Source of the DNA: Pseudomonas silvicola
GTDB lineage: Bacteria > Pseudomonadota > Gammaproteobacteria > Pseudomonadales > Pseudomonadaceae
NCBI RefSeq assembly: GCF_026651855.1
Contig: NZ_CP093280.1
Location: 5,974,501 to 6,038,500 of the forward strand
Length of the DNA: 64,000 nucleotides
Reading direction: 5' to 3'
Positions 1-9,065 of this stretch are shown here, piece after piece (position 1 is the first letter of the stretch; every line of letters starts with the position of its first letter). Both the position numbers and the translations under genes were made by a program. The notes below the pieces were generated by a model. It searched no databases. It saw only the letters and a program-made list of their open reading frames with translations, and was not told the DNA's origin.

Positions 1-726
1 CGGGCTGATCTCGATGGGGTCGGAGTGAACCTGAAGGTCTGACCCGTCTTTGTTCAACAAGGGTTGGCCACCTTCGCCGAGGGGGCGACGTTCGGGGTTC
101 ATCTTGGTGGAAGGATGGTCGGCTAGGCGACGCAACGACACCCCGGTTTTCAGGTTGACAATGATGATCGCGCCCAGCCCGGAGTCAGTCAGGTAGGCGT
201 GCTCGCTGTCCAGCCGCAGATCGTTGAGATTGGCCCCCGCAGGCAGCACCGACGATGGCAATCCGATGGAGCGCAGCAACTTGCCGTTGCGCGTATCGAA
301 CTGCAGGATCTTCTGGCCTTCATTGATGCCGTTCGGGCCGGCGTCGACGCCCTGATCGATGGCCCATAGTGTGTCATCGTCAAAGATATGGATGGTATTG
401 ATCTTCACCAGCGAACTGGAAGTGGGTTTGCCGAGCGCCCAGCGGTTCCAGTCACCACCGGGAAACGGTTTGAGACTGCCGTCGGGCAGCACCTCGGCGA
501 TTGAAGGCGTTTTCTCGAAGCCCGGCCAGCGTGGCAGGCCAACGAACAATCGGCCACCAGAGGTCAATGCAACTGCGTTGCATAACCACTCAAGCCTTGC
601 GACTTCGGTCAGTGATTGCCCCTGAGTGGCCAGCACCGCAGCGGCACGGCTTAATGGACTGGACGCCAGCGCCAGTGCTCCAGAACCCAGCACGCCAGCC
701 TGTACGAAACCGCGACGATTGATCAT
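1..726 (-). CDS. Major royal jelly/yellow-type protein with Tat-like signal, C-terminus cut off by window edge
   Basis: The reading frame is open from an ATG at 726 to the left window edge, giving 242 residues without a stop. The N-terminus carries a twin-arginine-like signal (NRRGF followed by a hydrophobic Ala/Leu/Gly stretch), so the protein is probably exported folded to the periplasm. The body resembles the major royal jelly/yellow family of beta-propellers, related to gluconolactonases: blocks such as GLPRWPG, WAIDQGVD and AYLTDSGLGAI are seen. In this neighbourhood it may act on a sugar lactone made by the periplasmic dehydrogenase encoded nearby. The family call is moderate and the activity is inferred. 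Confidence 0.7.
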   Translation of the reverse strand, partial: MINRRGFVQAGVLGSGALALASSPLSRAAAVLATQGQSLTEVARLEWLCNAVALTSGGRLFVGLPRWPGFEKTPSIAEVLPDGSLKPFPGGDWNRWALGKPTSSSLVKINTIHIFDDDTLWAIDQGVDAGPNGINEGQKILQFDTRNGKLLRSIGLPSSVLPAGANLNDLRLDSEHAYLTDSGLGAIIIVNLKTGVSLRRLADHPSTKMNPERRPLGEGGQPLLNKDGSDLQVHSDPIEISP

Positions 727-846
727 TCAGATCCCTCTTTTTGGTAGATGACTGCCCTGACGAGAGACGCCAGGACAATGACCCCAACAAGATAGGATAT
801 TTTCAATAAAGGATGTAATAGCTATCAGAAAAAGATAGTTAAAACA

Positions 847-1902
847 TCATGCATTTTCTGCATTCACCAGATCGAACGGCACGATTACGCTCGCTGCCGA
901 GCCTGCTCCGTTACCAGGATGGGGCTGGGCATCTCTGGTCATTAGGTCGACCAACGCTTTGGCGCTCTCTTCGCGGCGTAGGGAAATCACCAGATCCACA
1001 ACGCCATCGACTAACCCACGGCGCGTGCTCTCGACCAGCTCATGACACACCACGACGATCTCGTGCTGCCTGCCGCTGGCGCGCACGGCGTCCATCACCG
1101 CCTCGCGCCCGCCGCTGCTGGCGTACAGGCCCACCAGATCGGGATGTTCGGCTAGCAACTGGTCAGCGATCTTGCGAGCGTCATGGTGATATTCGAAGGT
1201 CAGGCGCGTGTCGAGCACCTGAAACTCGGTGCCCAGTTCACGGAAGTAGGAGCGGAAACTGATTTCGCACAGTTCCTGACAGAGAAAACGATGATCCCCC
1301 AACAACAACCCGACCTTGCCTGGCTTGCGACTCAAGCGCGAGATCGCCCAGGCAGCTGTGCGGCCGGCCTTGCGATTGTCCAGGCCAACATAGCCGGCGC
1401 AGGTGCTGGCGGTAAGATCGGTGATTAATGCATAGGTGCGCACACCCATCCCGCTGAGTTGATCGACAGCGTGGTTGATAGCTGGATGATCGACACTGAC
1501 CAATGCGATCGCATCACACTGGCGGCCCTTGCTCAGCAGCACCTCTGCACACTGCTGAGGCGTCAGACCGTCCAGGTAATGAATTTCGTGAGCGCTGACA
1601 CCTGCATGCCCCTGCGAGGCCAGTGTCAGTGCCTGTGCCAGCGCCTGATAGAAAGTGGATTCGCGGCGCAGCAGAAAGAACGCCAGATGACGCGCCGGCA
1701 GCGAATCGCCTGGCGGTGCGTCGTCCCGCGCGATGGCGTGAACTTTGCCCAGCGCGAAGTTCAGCCTGCGTGCCGCTGATAGCACTTTCTGTTCCGTGGT
1801 GGGACGAACGGGCGCGCGCTTGTTCAGCACACGGTCCACGGTCACCGTCGAAACGCCCGCTTCCCGGGCAACGTCAGCCATGGTGGGGACCAGTGTTGAC
1901 AC
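847..1902 (-). CDS. LacI-family transcriptional regulator
   Basis: This is a 351-residue cytoplasmic regulator. Residues 7-27 form the LacI helix-turn-helix (MADVAREAGVSTVTVDRVLN); the form VDRVLN instead of the commoner VSRVLN occurs in some sugar-responsive members. The remainder is a periplasmic-binding-protein-like sensor domain, expected to bind a sugar or sugar acid. The length is normal for the family. It lies between the royal-jelly-type gene and the cytochrome/GMC/subunit 3 dehydrogenase operon, all on the minus strand, so it probably controls one or both. The ligand is unknown. Confidence 0.9.
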   Translation of the reverse strand: MSTLVPTMADVAREAGVSTVTVDRVLNKRAPVRPTTEQKVLSAARRLNFALGKVHAIARDDAPPGDSLPARHLAFFLLRRESTFYQALAQALTLASQGHAGVSAHEIHYLDGLTPQQCAEVLLSKGRQCDAIALVSVDHPAINHAVDQLSGMGVRTYALITDLTASTCAGYVGLDNRKAGRTAAWAISRLSRKPGKVGLLLGDHRFLCQELCEISFRSYFRELGTEFQVLDTRLTFEYHHDARKIADQLLAEHPDLVGLYASSGGREAVMDAVRASGRQHEIVVVCHELVESTRRGLVDGVVDLVISLRREESAKALVDLMTRDAQPHPGNGAGSAASVIVPFDLVNAENA

Positions 1903-2008
1903 GGCGCATATCCTTTTGGTTGGCAGCCCGGCACCAATGGCCGGGAAAAAACGCTAAAAGTACCGCATTTTCCTCCCGACCGCTGCCTCCTGTGAACCGT
2001 CGCCGGTG

Positions 2009-3376
2009 TTACTCCTGCACGGTCAATTGTGCTTTTGCGCCCAGGCTTGCCCGCGCCTTGGCGACGGCATCCGGCGAAACCGGCTCGGCCGCGTTACCCC
2101 ATTGGTTGCGGATGTAGGTCAAGACGTTGGCCACCTGCTGATCAGACAGCTTCCAGTCGAAAGCCGGCATCCCCGCGCCGGTGGGGCTCTGCTCGGTGAC
2201 TGCGCCGCGGCTGCCCATCAGGACGCTATTGAGCAGGCTGTCGATGTGCGGCGCCACCACGGACGAACGACCGGCAAACCCTGCGACCATGTTTGAGACA
2301 CCAACCCCCTCAGAGGTGTGGCACGCCTCGCAGTTGACTGAAAATAGCTTCTGGCCGCTTTGCATGCGAGGGTCGCTCATAGCCAATGACGTCGCTTTGC
2401 CTGGCGCCTCACCGCCCTGCTGCTTCAGATACACCGCCATGGCCCGCAGGTCTTCTTCACTCAAATACTGGGTTGAATTGGTGATCGCCTCGGCCATGGG
2501 GCCAGACGCCACGGCGAAGGCGTTGTTGCCCTTGCGCAGGTACTCGACCAGCTCGTCCTCGCTCCAGCGACCGATACCGGTGTGTGGGTTGCTGGTGATG
2601 TCTGGGGCGAACCAGCCTTGCAGCTCGGCTCCCTGATACGTCTGGCCGGTACGGTCGCCGCCCAGGAAGTTTTTCGGCGTGTGGCAGGCCGCGCAGTGCT
2701 CCAGCGCCTCGACGACGTAACGCCCACGCTGCCATTGTTCGCTTTGCGCGGCGACGGGAGACAGTGGCTTGTTGTCGAAAAACAGCAGGTTCCAGCCGCT
2801 CATGAACAACCGGATGTTGAACGGGAACGGCAACTGGTTGGTGTCCACCGGATTGCGCACTGCCGGGATGGTCTTGATGTACGCGTACAGGTCCGCGACA
2901 TCTGCGTCGGTCATCTTCGCGTAAGCGGTATACGGCATCGCCGGGTAGAGGTTTTCGCCCTCGCGCCCTTTGCCCTTGCGCAACGCGTCGGCGAACTGTT
3001 GCTCGGTCCAGTTACCGATGCCGGTTTCTTTGTCCTGTGTGATGTTGCTCGACAGCAGCGCCCCAAACGGGGTGTCCAGCTTGTAACCGCCGGCGAACGG
3101 TTTGTCGCCGCCGGGAATGCTGTGGCATGCCACGCAGTCGCCAGCAACGGCGATGTAGCGCCCGCGCTCGACCGCCGAAGCGCTGTGCTGACCTGCCGCG
3201 ACACTGCCCTGACCTGGGACGTCGACCGGTGCCGGGTTGTGCACCGACTGCTCGACGTTAGCCTGGCTTGTCGGCTCTTTGGGAATGATCGATTGCGCAT
3301 TGGCCAACGTCAGGCCTGCAACGGTCCCGGCGACGATCAGTGCCAATGACGCCCATTGAAATGAACGCATCTTCAT
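2009..3376 (-). CDS. Tri-heme cytochrome c subunit of a membrane-bound sugar dehydrogenase
   Basis: The protein has 455 residues, with a cleavable signal peptide (about 1-27, ending LANA) and three c-type heme sites: CVACH at 81-85, CAACH at 228-232 and CEACH at 349-353. This three-heme layout is that of the cytochrome subunit of gluconate 2-dehydrogenase, alcohol and sorbitol dehydrogenases, which passes electrons from the flavoprotein to ubiquinone or an oxidase at the outer face of the inner membrane. Its ATG overlaps the stop of the upstream GMC gene, showing tight co-translation. It is the last gene of the subunit 3 - GMC - cytochrome operon. Confidence 0.93.
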   Translation of the reverse strand: MKMRSFQWASLALIVAGTVAGLTLANAQSIIPKEPTSQANVEQSVHNPAPVDVPGQGSVAAGQHSASAVERGRYIAVAGDCVACHSIPGGDKPFAGGYKLDTPFGALLSSNITQDKETGIGNWTEQQFADALRKGKGREGENLYPAMPYTAYAKMTDADVADLYAYIKTIPAVRNPVDTNQLPFPFNIRLFMSGWNLLFFDNKPLSPVAAQSEQWQRGRYVVEALEHCAACHTPKNFLGGDRTGQTYQGAELQGWFAPDITSNPHTGIGRWSEDELVEYLRKGNNAFAVASGPMAEAITNSTQYLSEEDLRAMAVYLKQQGGEAPGKATSLAMSDPRMQSGQKLFSVNCEACHTSEGVGVSNMVAGFAGRSSVVAPHIDSLLNSVLMGSRGAVTEQSPTGAGMPAFDWKLSDQQVANVLTYIRNQWGNAAEPVSPDAVAKARASLGAKAQLTVQE

Positions 3377-5157
3377 GCCGACACCTCCACGAGCGGGCCT
3401 GGGTTCTTCACATACTGCTCACGAATGGCCTTGGCTGCCCAAAGCGTCAGGGCACCGACCGTCAGGGTCGGGTTATAGCCGCCGTTGTTGGCGAACGCCG
3501 AAGCGCCGGTGACGAAGACGTTATGTACGTCCCAGCTCTGCAGGTAGCGATTCAGTGCGCTGGTTTGAGGATCCTTGCCCATTACCGCGCCGCCGATGGT
3601 GTGCGTCGAGCGCTGGTCGTAAGGCGTATTGGAGGTGGCCGCCGAGTTAAACGGCACGACGACCTTGGCCCCGGTGCGGTTCGCGATCTCAACGCTCTTG
3701 TCTTCGATGAACTTGGCCATGCGCCGGTCGTTTTCGTTGAAGTCGAACGTCACCCGCAGCAGCGGCTGGCCGTGACGATCCTTGTATTGAGGGTCCAGAT
3801 CCAGGAAGTAGTCCTTGTGGCCGTAGCTGGTACCCTGACCGAAGATCGTCGCGCTGTTCTGATAGCTCTTGGCGAAGGCCTGCTTCCAGGCTTTGCCCCA
3901 GCGTGGCGTGCCAGGCGGGACCTGATCGGCCATGCCGATCGGGCGACCGTTGCAGGAGAACGCCATGATGCCGGCGCCGCCAATGAAATCCAGATCCTTG
4001 TGATCGAAGTTGTCGCCGTTGAAGTCATCGATCTGAATGGCCAGCGCACCTGCACCGATGAACGGGTTGAACTGCTCGTTTTCGAAATACAGGTCGGCGC
4101 CGGAGATCGTCTGGTAGCAGTAATTGCGACCCACCACACCCTTGCCGGTCTTGTGATCGTAGGGCTTGCCAATACCGGACAGCAGCATCAAGCGCACGTT
4201 GTCCATCTGGTAAGCGCTGATCACCACGATCCCTGCAGGTTGTTCCCACTGCTGGTTGTTCTTGTCGATGAAGGTGACGCCAGTGGCGGTCTTGCCATCG
4301 GCGGCGAGGTTGACCCGCAGCACCTCGGCCTGAGTCACCACCTCGAAGTTTTCGTAGCGCATCAGCGCAGGTAGCACGCAGGCTTGCGGGCTACTTTTTG
4401 ACCAGTTGCCACAGCCGTGCAATTCGCAGTAACCGCAGTAGGTGCAGGGCGCCATGCGCACGCCCAGCGCGTTGGTGTACGCCTCGGAAATGTTACCCGC
4501 CGGTACGGGGAACGGGTGGTAACCCATTTTTTCGGTGGTCTCGTGGAATTTCTGCATCCAGTGAGTGCGTTTGAGCGGTGGCGTGGGGTACTCACGGGTG
4601 CGCGAGCCTTCGAACGGGTTGCCCCCCTCCACCACTTTGCCGTCAATCACGCCAGCCTTGCCGGAAGTCCCCGCGATGCGTTCGAAGCGGTCATAGAAAG
4701 GTTCCAGCTCGGCGTAGCTCACGCCCCAGTCCTGTAGAATCAGGCCGTCTTCGATCTTGCTGGCGCCGTAGCGTTTGACGATGGTGGTATGAGGCTCAAG
4801 ATCGAACGGGCTGAAGCGCCAGCTCATGCCCGCCCAGTGAGTGCCTGCGCCGCCCACGTTCCAGCCGAACTGATAGCAGTTCCAGTCACGCACCGGCAGC
4901 GCCGTCTGCTCAATGTTGTTGCGAAACGTCAGGGTTTCAACGGCCTGAGGTTGCATCATGCCGCGACGATTGACCCAGCGCAGTTCATCAGTGTCGACGC
5001 TGGGTGGAAAGTCAGTGGTCGTGTCGCGCCAAGCGCCACGTTCGATAGCCACGACTTTGAGCCCAGCCCTGGAAAGTTCTTCGGCCATCAGCGAGCCGGA
5101 CCAACCCAGTCCGACAATCACCACATCAGCTTTGGGACGTTGATTTGCCATGCACAC
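3373..5157 (-). CDS. GMC-family FAD-dependent sugar/alcohol dehydrogenase, large subunit
   Basis: This is a 594-residue glucose-methanol-choline oxidoreductase. The N-terminus holds the FAD dinucleotide fold (VVIVGLGWSGS), and the C-terminus has the family signature HTIGGAVMG and GGYNPTLTVGAL, which contains the catalytic region. There is no signal peptide; in gluconate 2-dehydrogenase-type complexes the large subunit is co-exported with the Tat signal on subunit 3, which is the neighbour here. The start could equally be the ATG two codons downstream (5151). The likely role is oxidation of a sugar or sugar acid in the periplasm, feeding electrons to the adjacent cytochrome. The substrate cannot be read from the sequence. 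Confidence 0.93.
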   Translation of the reverse strand: MCMANQRPKADVVIVGLGWSGSLMAEELSRAGLKVVAIERGAWRDTTTDFPPSVDTDELRWVNRRGMMQPQAVETLTFRNNIEQTALPVRDWNCYQFGWNVGGAGTHWAGMSWRFSPFDLEPHTTIVKRYGASKIEDGLILQDWGVSYAELEPFYDRFERIAGTSGKAGVIDGKVVEGGNPFEGSRTREYPTPPLKRTHWMQKFHETTEKMGYHPFPVPAGNISEAYTNALGVRMAPCTYCGYCELHGCGNWSKSSPQACVLPALMRYENFEVVTQAEVLRVNLAADGKTATGVTFIDKNNQQWEQPAGIVVISAYQMDNVRLMLLSGIGKPYDHKTGKGVVGRNYCYQTISGADLYFENEQFNPFIGAGALAIQIDDFNGDNFDHKDLDFIGGAGIMAFSCNGRPIGMADQVPPGTPRWGKAWKQAFAKSYQNSATIFGQGTSYGHKDYFLDLDPQYKDRHGQPLLRVTFDFNENDRRMAKFIEDKSVEIANRTGAKVVVPFNSAATSNTPYDQRSTHTIGGAVMGKDPQTSALNRYLQSWDVHNVFVTGASAFANNGGYNPTLTVGALTLWAAKAIREQYVKNPGPLVEVSA

Positions 5158-5235
5158 ATACCTCAGGCACGCCTTGGCGCACCGCTATCACGGAAAGGAA
5201 AAATCAGGCGGCCGTCGAAACGCGGCCGTTGGGCA

Positions 5236-5946
5236 TCAAAGGCTGTTGTCGATCATGCTGGTGGGGATTATCGTCAGTTTCTGACCGCGCTTGTCGATGA
5301 CGTCGCGGAAGTCATATCGGGCCCCAGGGAATCCGATCATCTTCCAGCCCACCATGCCCTTGTTGCCGCCGTACATGGGGTCGGCCAAAAAGCCTTCACG
5401 CACGTTGAGCAGCACCAGCGCGAAGAACGCCTGGGGGGTCGAGCCGCTGATCGCGACCTTGCCGGCTTCCAGATCGGTGATCACAGCGTCCTGCTGTGCG
5501 TCATCGAGCTCAACGAATGGTTTACCGAGAGCTCGCTGACAGTGTTTATCCAGCGAAGCCAAGCCTGAGCGATAACGTTCTGCAGGCGTTTGCACTTCCT
5601 GAGGGCCTTGCGCCGGGGTGCCAGGCACGATGGGGCCTACGCGATACTGAGTGGCCGCCTTGCCGAAATCGCCTGCCAGCTGACGGTCGATGAAAGTCAC
5701 ACAACCGGCATCACGGGCGCCGATGCTCAGTTCGTCGGTCGGGATCAGACGCTCTGCCAGGGCGCCCAAGGTTTGCGCTTCGGAAGGCGTGAAGAATGCC
5801 AAACCACCCTTTTTGACCGGGTTGGGCACATCATTGGTGCCCGGAGCCCAAGGCAGTTCGCCGGATACAGTTTCTGCCTTGAGGGGCGACACCAGGCCAA
5901 ACGCCGTCAGCGCGGCGACCGATGAGAGGAAGCTTCGTCTTTGCAT
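5236..5946 (-). CDS. Gluconate 2-dehydrogenase subunit 3 family protein (Tat-exported small subunit)
   Basis: The 236-residue protein begins with a Tat signal (QRRSFLSSVAALTAFG, cleavage near LKA). The body matches the small, FAD-less subunit of gluconate 2-dehydrogenase and related complexes (ERLIPTDELSIGARDAGC, FIDRQLAGDFG, VREGFLADPMYGGNKGMVGWKMIGFPG). This subunit stabilises the GMC flavoprotein and carries it through the Tat system. It is the first gene of the three-gene dehydrogenase operon, about 80 bp ahead of the GMC gene. Confidence 0.92.
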   Translation of the reverse strand: MQRRSFLSSVAALTAFGLVSPLKAETVSGELPWAPGTNDVPNPVKKGGLAFFTPSEAQTLGALAERLIPTDELSIGARDAGCVTFIDRQLAGDFGKAATQYRVGPIVPGTPAQGPQEVQTPAERYRSGLASLDKHCQRALGKPFVELDDAQQDAVITDLEAGKVAISGSTPQAFFALVLLNVREGFLADPMYGGNKGMVGWKMIGFPGARYDFRDVIDKRGQKLTIIPTSMIDNSL

Positions 5947-6068
5947 GATAGGTACGCCGTCAGAGAAATTATCTAAATGATGCTTTTGATATCATCAAAT
6001 GATAGTTTTGATTTCTCTCATGCGTCAACTTGCCTCACGCCTTGCGTTCGTATCCGTTCGGGTCGGGC

Positions 6069-7688
6069 TCATTGGGTCGGATTTATGCCCCAGTGCGTGC
6101 TGTGGGCCGGAGCTCCCGGCGATCCGACCTTGATGCGAAACATTTTTCCGGAAGCAGGGGCATTGGTCAGCGCATCTAGGGCGACGTCGTGGCGGGCACT
6201 GGTGATGTACAGCTGATCGTGCTTAGGGCCTGCGAATGCGAGATCCACCGGGCTTGGCACGGGCAGCCCGATCATGCGGTCGATGCTCCCGTCCTCGCTG
6301 AATCTCACCAGACTCCACCCGTCGCGCAGCGTGGTCCACACCCCACCTTCGCTGTCCAGCGCCAGACCGCTCAGGCGCCCCGAGCCCTTGGGCAGTGTTG
6401 CGAATCGCCGCACATGAGGGGCGCCGGCTGACATCACATAGAGGCTGCCAGACTCAGGGGCGACAACGTACAGAGCCTCCCCGCGTTCATCCCAGCAAAG
6501 TGCGCTTATACGTTCCTGAAATGGCCAGGGCGAGCGCAGTTCGCCTTCGGCACTAAGTTCCCCTACGCGACAGCCACCGTTGGACGCAATGCAAGCCCAG
6601 AGCCCGCCTCCTGGATGACTGCACAAACCCACCAGGGATTTTCCAGGCCAGCCAGGCAACGGGTGCTGCTCTCCTTCTTTATCCAATAACAACCAGCCGT
6701 GGGCATGTGCGATCAACAAGCCCTCGCTGTGCAGTTCCATTGCGCTGACAGGTGAGTCAAGACGGGCAAACACGCGCTCGCCAGATGAATCCAGTTGGCG
6801 AATGGTCGGCGCGAGCGTGTCGGCCCAGAAGACACACTGCTGCTCTTGGGACCAGCGCGGGAACGCCCCGTTGAACGCCCACGGGGAGTCGACGATTTCG
6901 ACCTCGCCATCGGCGATGGTGACCTGCACCTCGCTCAGTTGCGCGCCCACTCGCCGAGCCGCATCCGCCAATTCAGGCCCCAGCAATTCCAGACGCTCCA
7001 GGGTCAAACGATAAGCCGGACCGGCAACGCTGAGCGCGCCACGAACGTTGCCGGCGTTATCCCTGATCGCTGCAGCGACACAGCGAACGCCCATCACAAT
7101 CTCTTCATCGTCGATCGCATAGCCCCTGGCGCGGGTGATCTGCAATTCCGTATTCAACCGGCGTCGGTCAGTAATGGTCAGCTCGGTGAGCGGCGTCAGG
7201 GTCAGCCCCTTGATGATGGCGTCACGCGCTGATTCGTCCATTGCCGCGAGCATGGCTTTACCCTGCCCCGTGCAGTACACCGGCTTGCTACGCCCCAACG
7301 CAGCTGCGGACCGGGTCGTGTGGGCGCCATCACAACGTTCCAGCGACATCACTTCATTACCGTCCAGTACCGCCAGGTAGGACGTCTCCCCGGTCAAGTC
7401 ACGCAAGGCGCGCAGCTCGAAACTGGCCGCAGCCACAAGGTCGGGCATCAGGTATGCGTTGCGCACCAGTTCCAGGTAGCGGAACCCCAGGCGATAGACC
7501 TTGTGCAACGGATCGCGACGGATCATTCCACGCTCAACGAGGCTGGCGACAATGCGATACAGGGTGGTGCGCGGCAAGGCCACGCGACTGGCGAGCTGCG
7601 CCTGACTCAGCCCCTTAGGGGCCGAGCCGATGGCCTCAAGCACATCCATGGCTTTCTCAAGGGCGCCGGTCCCTTCTGCTGCACTCAT
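6069..7688 (-). CDS. IclR-type regulator fused to an SMP-30/gluconolactonase-like propeller (copy 1)
   Basis: The 539-residue protein is a two-part fusion. Residues about 10-75 are an IclR winged helix (LSQAQLASRVALPRTTLYR), and about 80-255 the IclR effector-binding domain. From about 265 to the end is a beta-propeller of the SMP-30/gluconolactonase/LRE type (FWADTLAPTIRQLD, GGLWACIASNGG, GGVWTTLRDGWSLVRF). Ordinary IclR proteins are near 250-270 aa. The propeller could sense or hydrolyse a sugar lactone and so couple the metabolite to DNA binding; that is inference. The gene is divergent from an RraA-like gene, and a putative operator sits immediately upstream of its start. A paralogue with the same architecture lies at 27983-29554. 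Confidence 0.9.
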   Translation of the reverse strand: MSAAEGTGALEKAMDVLEAIGSAPKGLSQAQLASRVALPRTTLYRIVASLVERGMIRRDPLHKVYRLGFRYLELVRNAYLMPDLVAAASFELRALRDLTGETSYLAVLDGNEVMSLERCDGAHTTRSAAALGRSKPVYCTGQGKAMLAAMDESARDAIIKGLTLTPLTELTITDRRRLNTELQITRARGYAIDDEEIVMGVRCVAAAIRDNAGNVRGALSVAGPAYRLTLERLELLGPELADAARRVGAQLSEVQVTIADGEVEIVDSPWAFNGAFPRWSQEQQCVFWADTLAPTIRQLDSSGERVFARLDSPVSAMELHSEGLLIAHAHGWLLLDKEGEQHPLPGWPGKSLVGLCSHPGGGLWACIASNGGCRVGELSAEGELRSPWPFQERISALCWDERGEALYVVAPESGSLYVMSAGAPHVRRFATLPKGSGRLSGLALDSEGGVWTTLRDGWSLVRFSEDGSIDRMIGLPVPSPVDLAFAGPKHDQLYITSARHDVALDALTNAPASGKMFRIKVGSPGAPAHSTHWGINPTQ

Positions 7689-7692
7689 TTCG

Positions 7693-7711
7693 TTTTCCCA
7701 CTATCTGGAAC
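7693..7711 (+). promoter_or_regulatory. Putative IclR-SMP30 operator, site 1
   Basis: TTTTCCCACTATCTGGAAC lies 5 bp upstream of the copy 1 regulator start. It differs at two positions from the sequence at 29562-29580 and resembles the reverse complement of 27960-27975. The placement directly against a regulator start suggests autoregulation. The function is inferred from repetition only. Confidence 0.55.
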
Positions 7712-7796
7712 TGGTTCGTGTTCCGATCATAAAGCCCGTTTCGTCCTCGTCAATGGCCGCATAGGATCTAGCCAAGCCGCAGTGAGATTTCTCGGA

Positions 7797-7819
7797 AAAT
7801 TCCCAAATTACGGGAATTT
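7797..7819. promoter_or_regulatory. Inverted repeat in the RraA-1 promoter region
   Basis: Perfect 8-bp arms AAATTCCC and GGGAATTT are separated by 7 nt, about 60 bp upstream of the RraA-like gene. No T-run follows, so an operator is likelier than a terminator. This dyad differs from the CACTAT-TGGAAC element nearby. Confidence 0.45.
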
Positions 7820-7880
7820 ACACCGAGGTAAATTTAGATCCCCGCCTTGTGGGATGTGTGTTGACCGGGAGAACAAAAAA

Positions 7881-8690
7881 ATGACTCAGATCCACCAATA
7901 CGCTGACAGTCTCGATAATGAGATCGACCGCAAGGTCACGGTCAGTGATGAGGTGCTGGCCAAGCTCGCCAAGTGCAGCAGTGGCTCGCTGACCACGCAA
8001 TTGTTCAAGCTGGGGTTTCGCCAACCTGCCCTCGTGGGTTTGCGGGCCCTGAACAAGACCATCAAACCTTTTGCGGGTCGAGCATTCACCATGCGCTTCA
8101 TTCCGGCTCGGGAAGACATCGACACCTACGGCACCATGACCACCAAACCTAACCACGACAACCTGCAATGGCAGGGTGTCGAGCGGGTTCAGCCAGGGGA
8201 TGTGCTGGTCATTGACAGTCAGAACGACCCGCGCGCTGCGTCGGCAGGCAATATTCTCGTGACCCGCCTGCTGGCACGCGGCGCAGCGGCCATCGTGACC
8301 GACGGTGCGCTGCGCGACGGCAGCGAGATCGCCGCGCTACCCCTGCCGGCTTATGCTCGGGAAGTCACCGCGACCACCCGCATTTCCTACCACCACGTGG
8401 CCGACCTGCAGGTCCCCATCGGGTGCGCGGGAGTGGCGGTCTACCCAGGTGACATCATCGTAGGCGATGCCGATGGCCTGACCGTAATCCCTGCCCATCT
8501 GGCCGAGGAAGTGGCCGATTACTGCCTGGCCCAGGACGACCTGGAAGCCTACCTGGCCATGCGCATCGCGTCAGGAGAACCTCTTTGGGGCGTCTATCCG
8601 CCCAGCCCTGCGTCGGTTTCGGACTATCACGCATGGGTAGCCTCGGGGCGCCCCCCCATCGTCAGCATCATCGGCAAGGAATCGCAATGA
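7881..8690 (+). CDS. RraA/HMG-aldolase-like protein (copy 1)
   Basis: The 269-residue protein belongs to the RraA-like fold shared by RNase E regulator RraA and class II 4-hydroxy-4-methyl-2-oxoglutarate aldolases. The conserved G-x-x-x-D-G-x-x-R-D signature is seen as IVTDGALRD, with YPGDIIVGDADG and VIPAHLAEEVA further on. In a sugar-acid cluster an aldolase or decarboxylase role on a keto acid is more plausible than RNase regulation. The frame is open upstream, but the ATG at 7881 sits after GGGAG and matches the paralogue's N-terminus. It overlaps the next gene (ATGA), forming an operon with a Dabb protein, an MFS carrier and a mannonate-dehydratase-like enzyme. Confidence 0.85.
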   Translation: MTQIHQYADSLDNEIDRKVTVSDEVLAKLAKCSSGSLTTQLFKLGFRQPALVGLRALNKTIKPFAGRAFTMRFIPAREDIDTYGTMTTKPNHDNLQWQGVERVQPGDVLVIDSQNDPRAASAGNILVTRLLARGAAAIVTDGALRDGSEIAALPLPAYAREVTATTRISYHHVADLQVPIGCAGVAVYPGDIIVGDADGLTVIPAHLAEEVADYCLAQDDLEAYLAMRIASGEPLWGVYPPSPASVSDYHAWVASGRPPIVSIIGKESQ

Positions 8691-9001
8691 TGATGAAGCA
8701 CATTGTGATGTTCCGCCGCCTGCCGGGCGTAGAAAAGCAGCCCGAGCTTGAGAACCACTTGGTGCAGTGGATGGCTCACCTGGATAAAGAAATCGATTTC
8801 GCTCGCAGCTGGAAAGTATCGGCCAACGAGCTCGACCGACCTATCTGCTGGGACTATGTGCTGGAAACCACTTTCGACGACGCTCAGGCCGTGAGCCGTT
8901 ACCTGCCCCACCCGGCCCATGTCGCGCTGGTCACCGAACTCAAGAAATATTTTGAGTGGGTTGCCGTGGATTACACCGAAAAGGACACGCAACCCCGCTG
9001 A
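8687..9001 (+). CDS. Dabb (stress-responsive A/B barrel) domain protein
   Basis: This is a 104-residue protein with the single ferredoxin-like Dabb domain: an MKHIVMFRRLPG strand at the start and a central FARSWKVSAN, ending HPAHVALVTELKKYFEWVAVDYT. Such proteins dimerise; some are enzymes or accessory proteins of catabolic pathways. Its ATG overlaps the stop of the RraA-like gene, so translation is coupled. The specific role is unknown. Confidence 0.8.
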   Translation: MMMKHIVMFRRLPGVEKQPELENHLVQWMAHLDKEIDFARSWKVSANELDRPICWDYVLETTFDDAQAVSRYLPHPAHVALVTELKKYFEWVAVDYTEKDTQPR

Positions 9002-9065
9002 CCAAACTCAGGCATGGCACGCCATGCCGCTGCACTGCGAATAAGAACAAATAGAAGAGGTCCAC

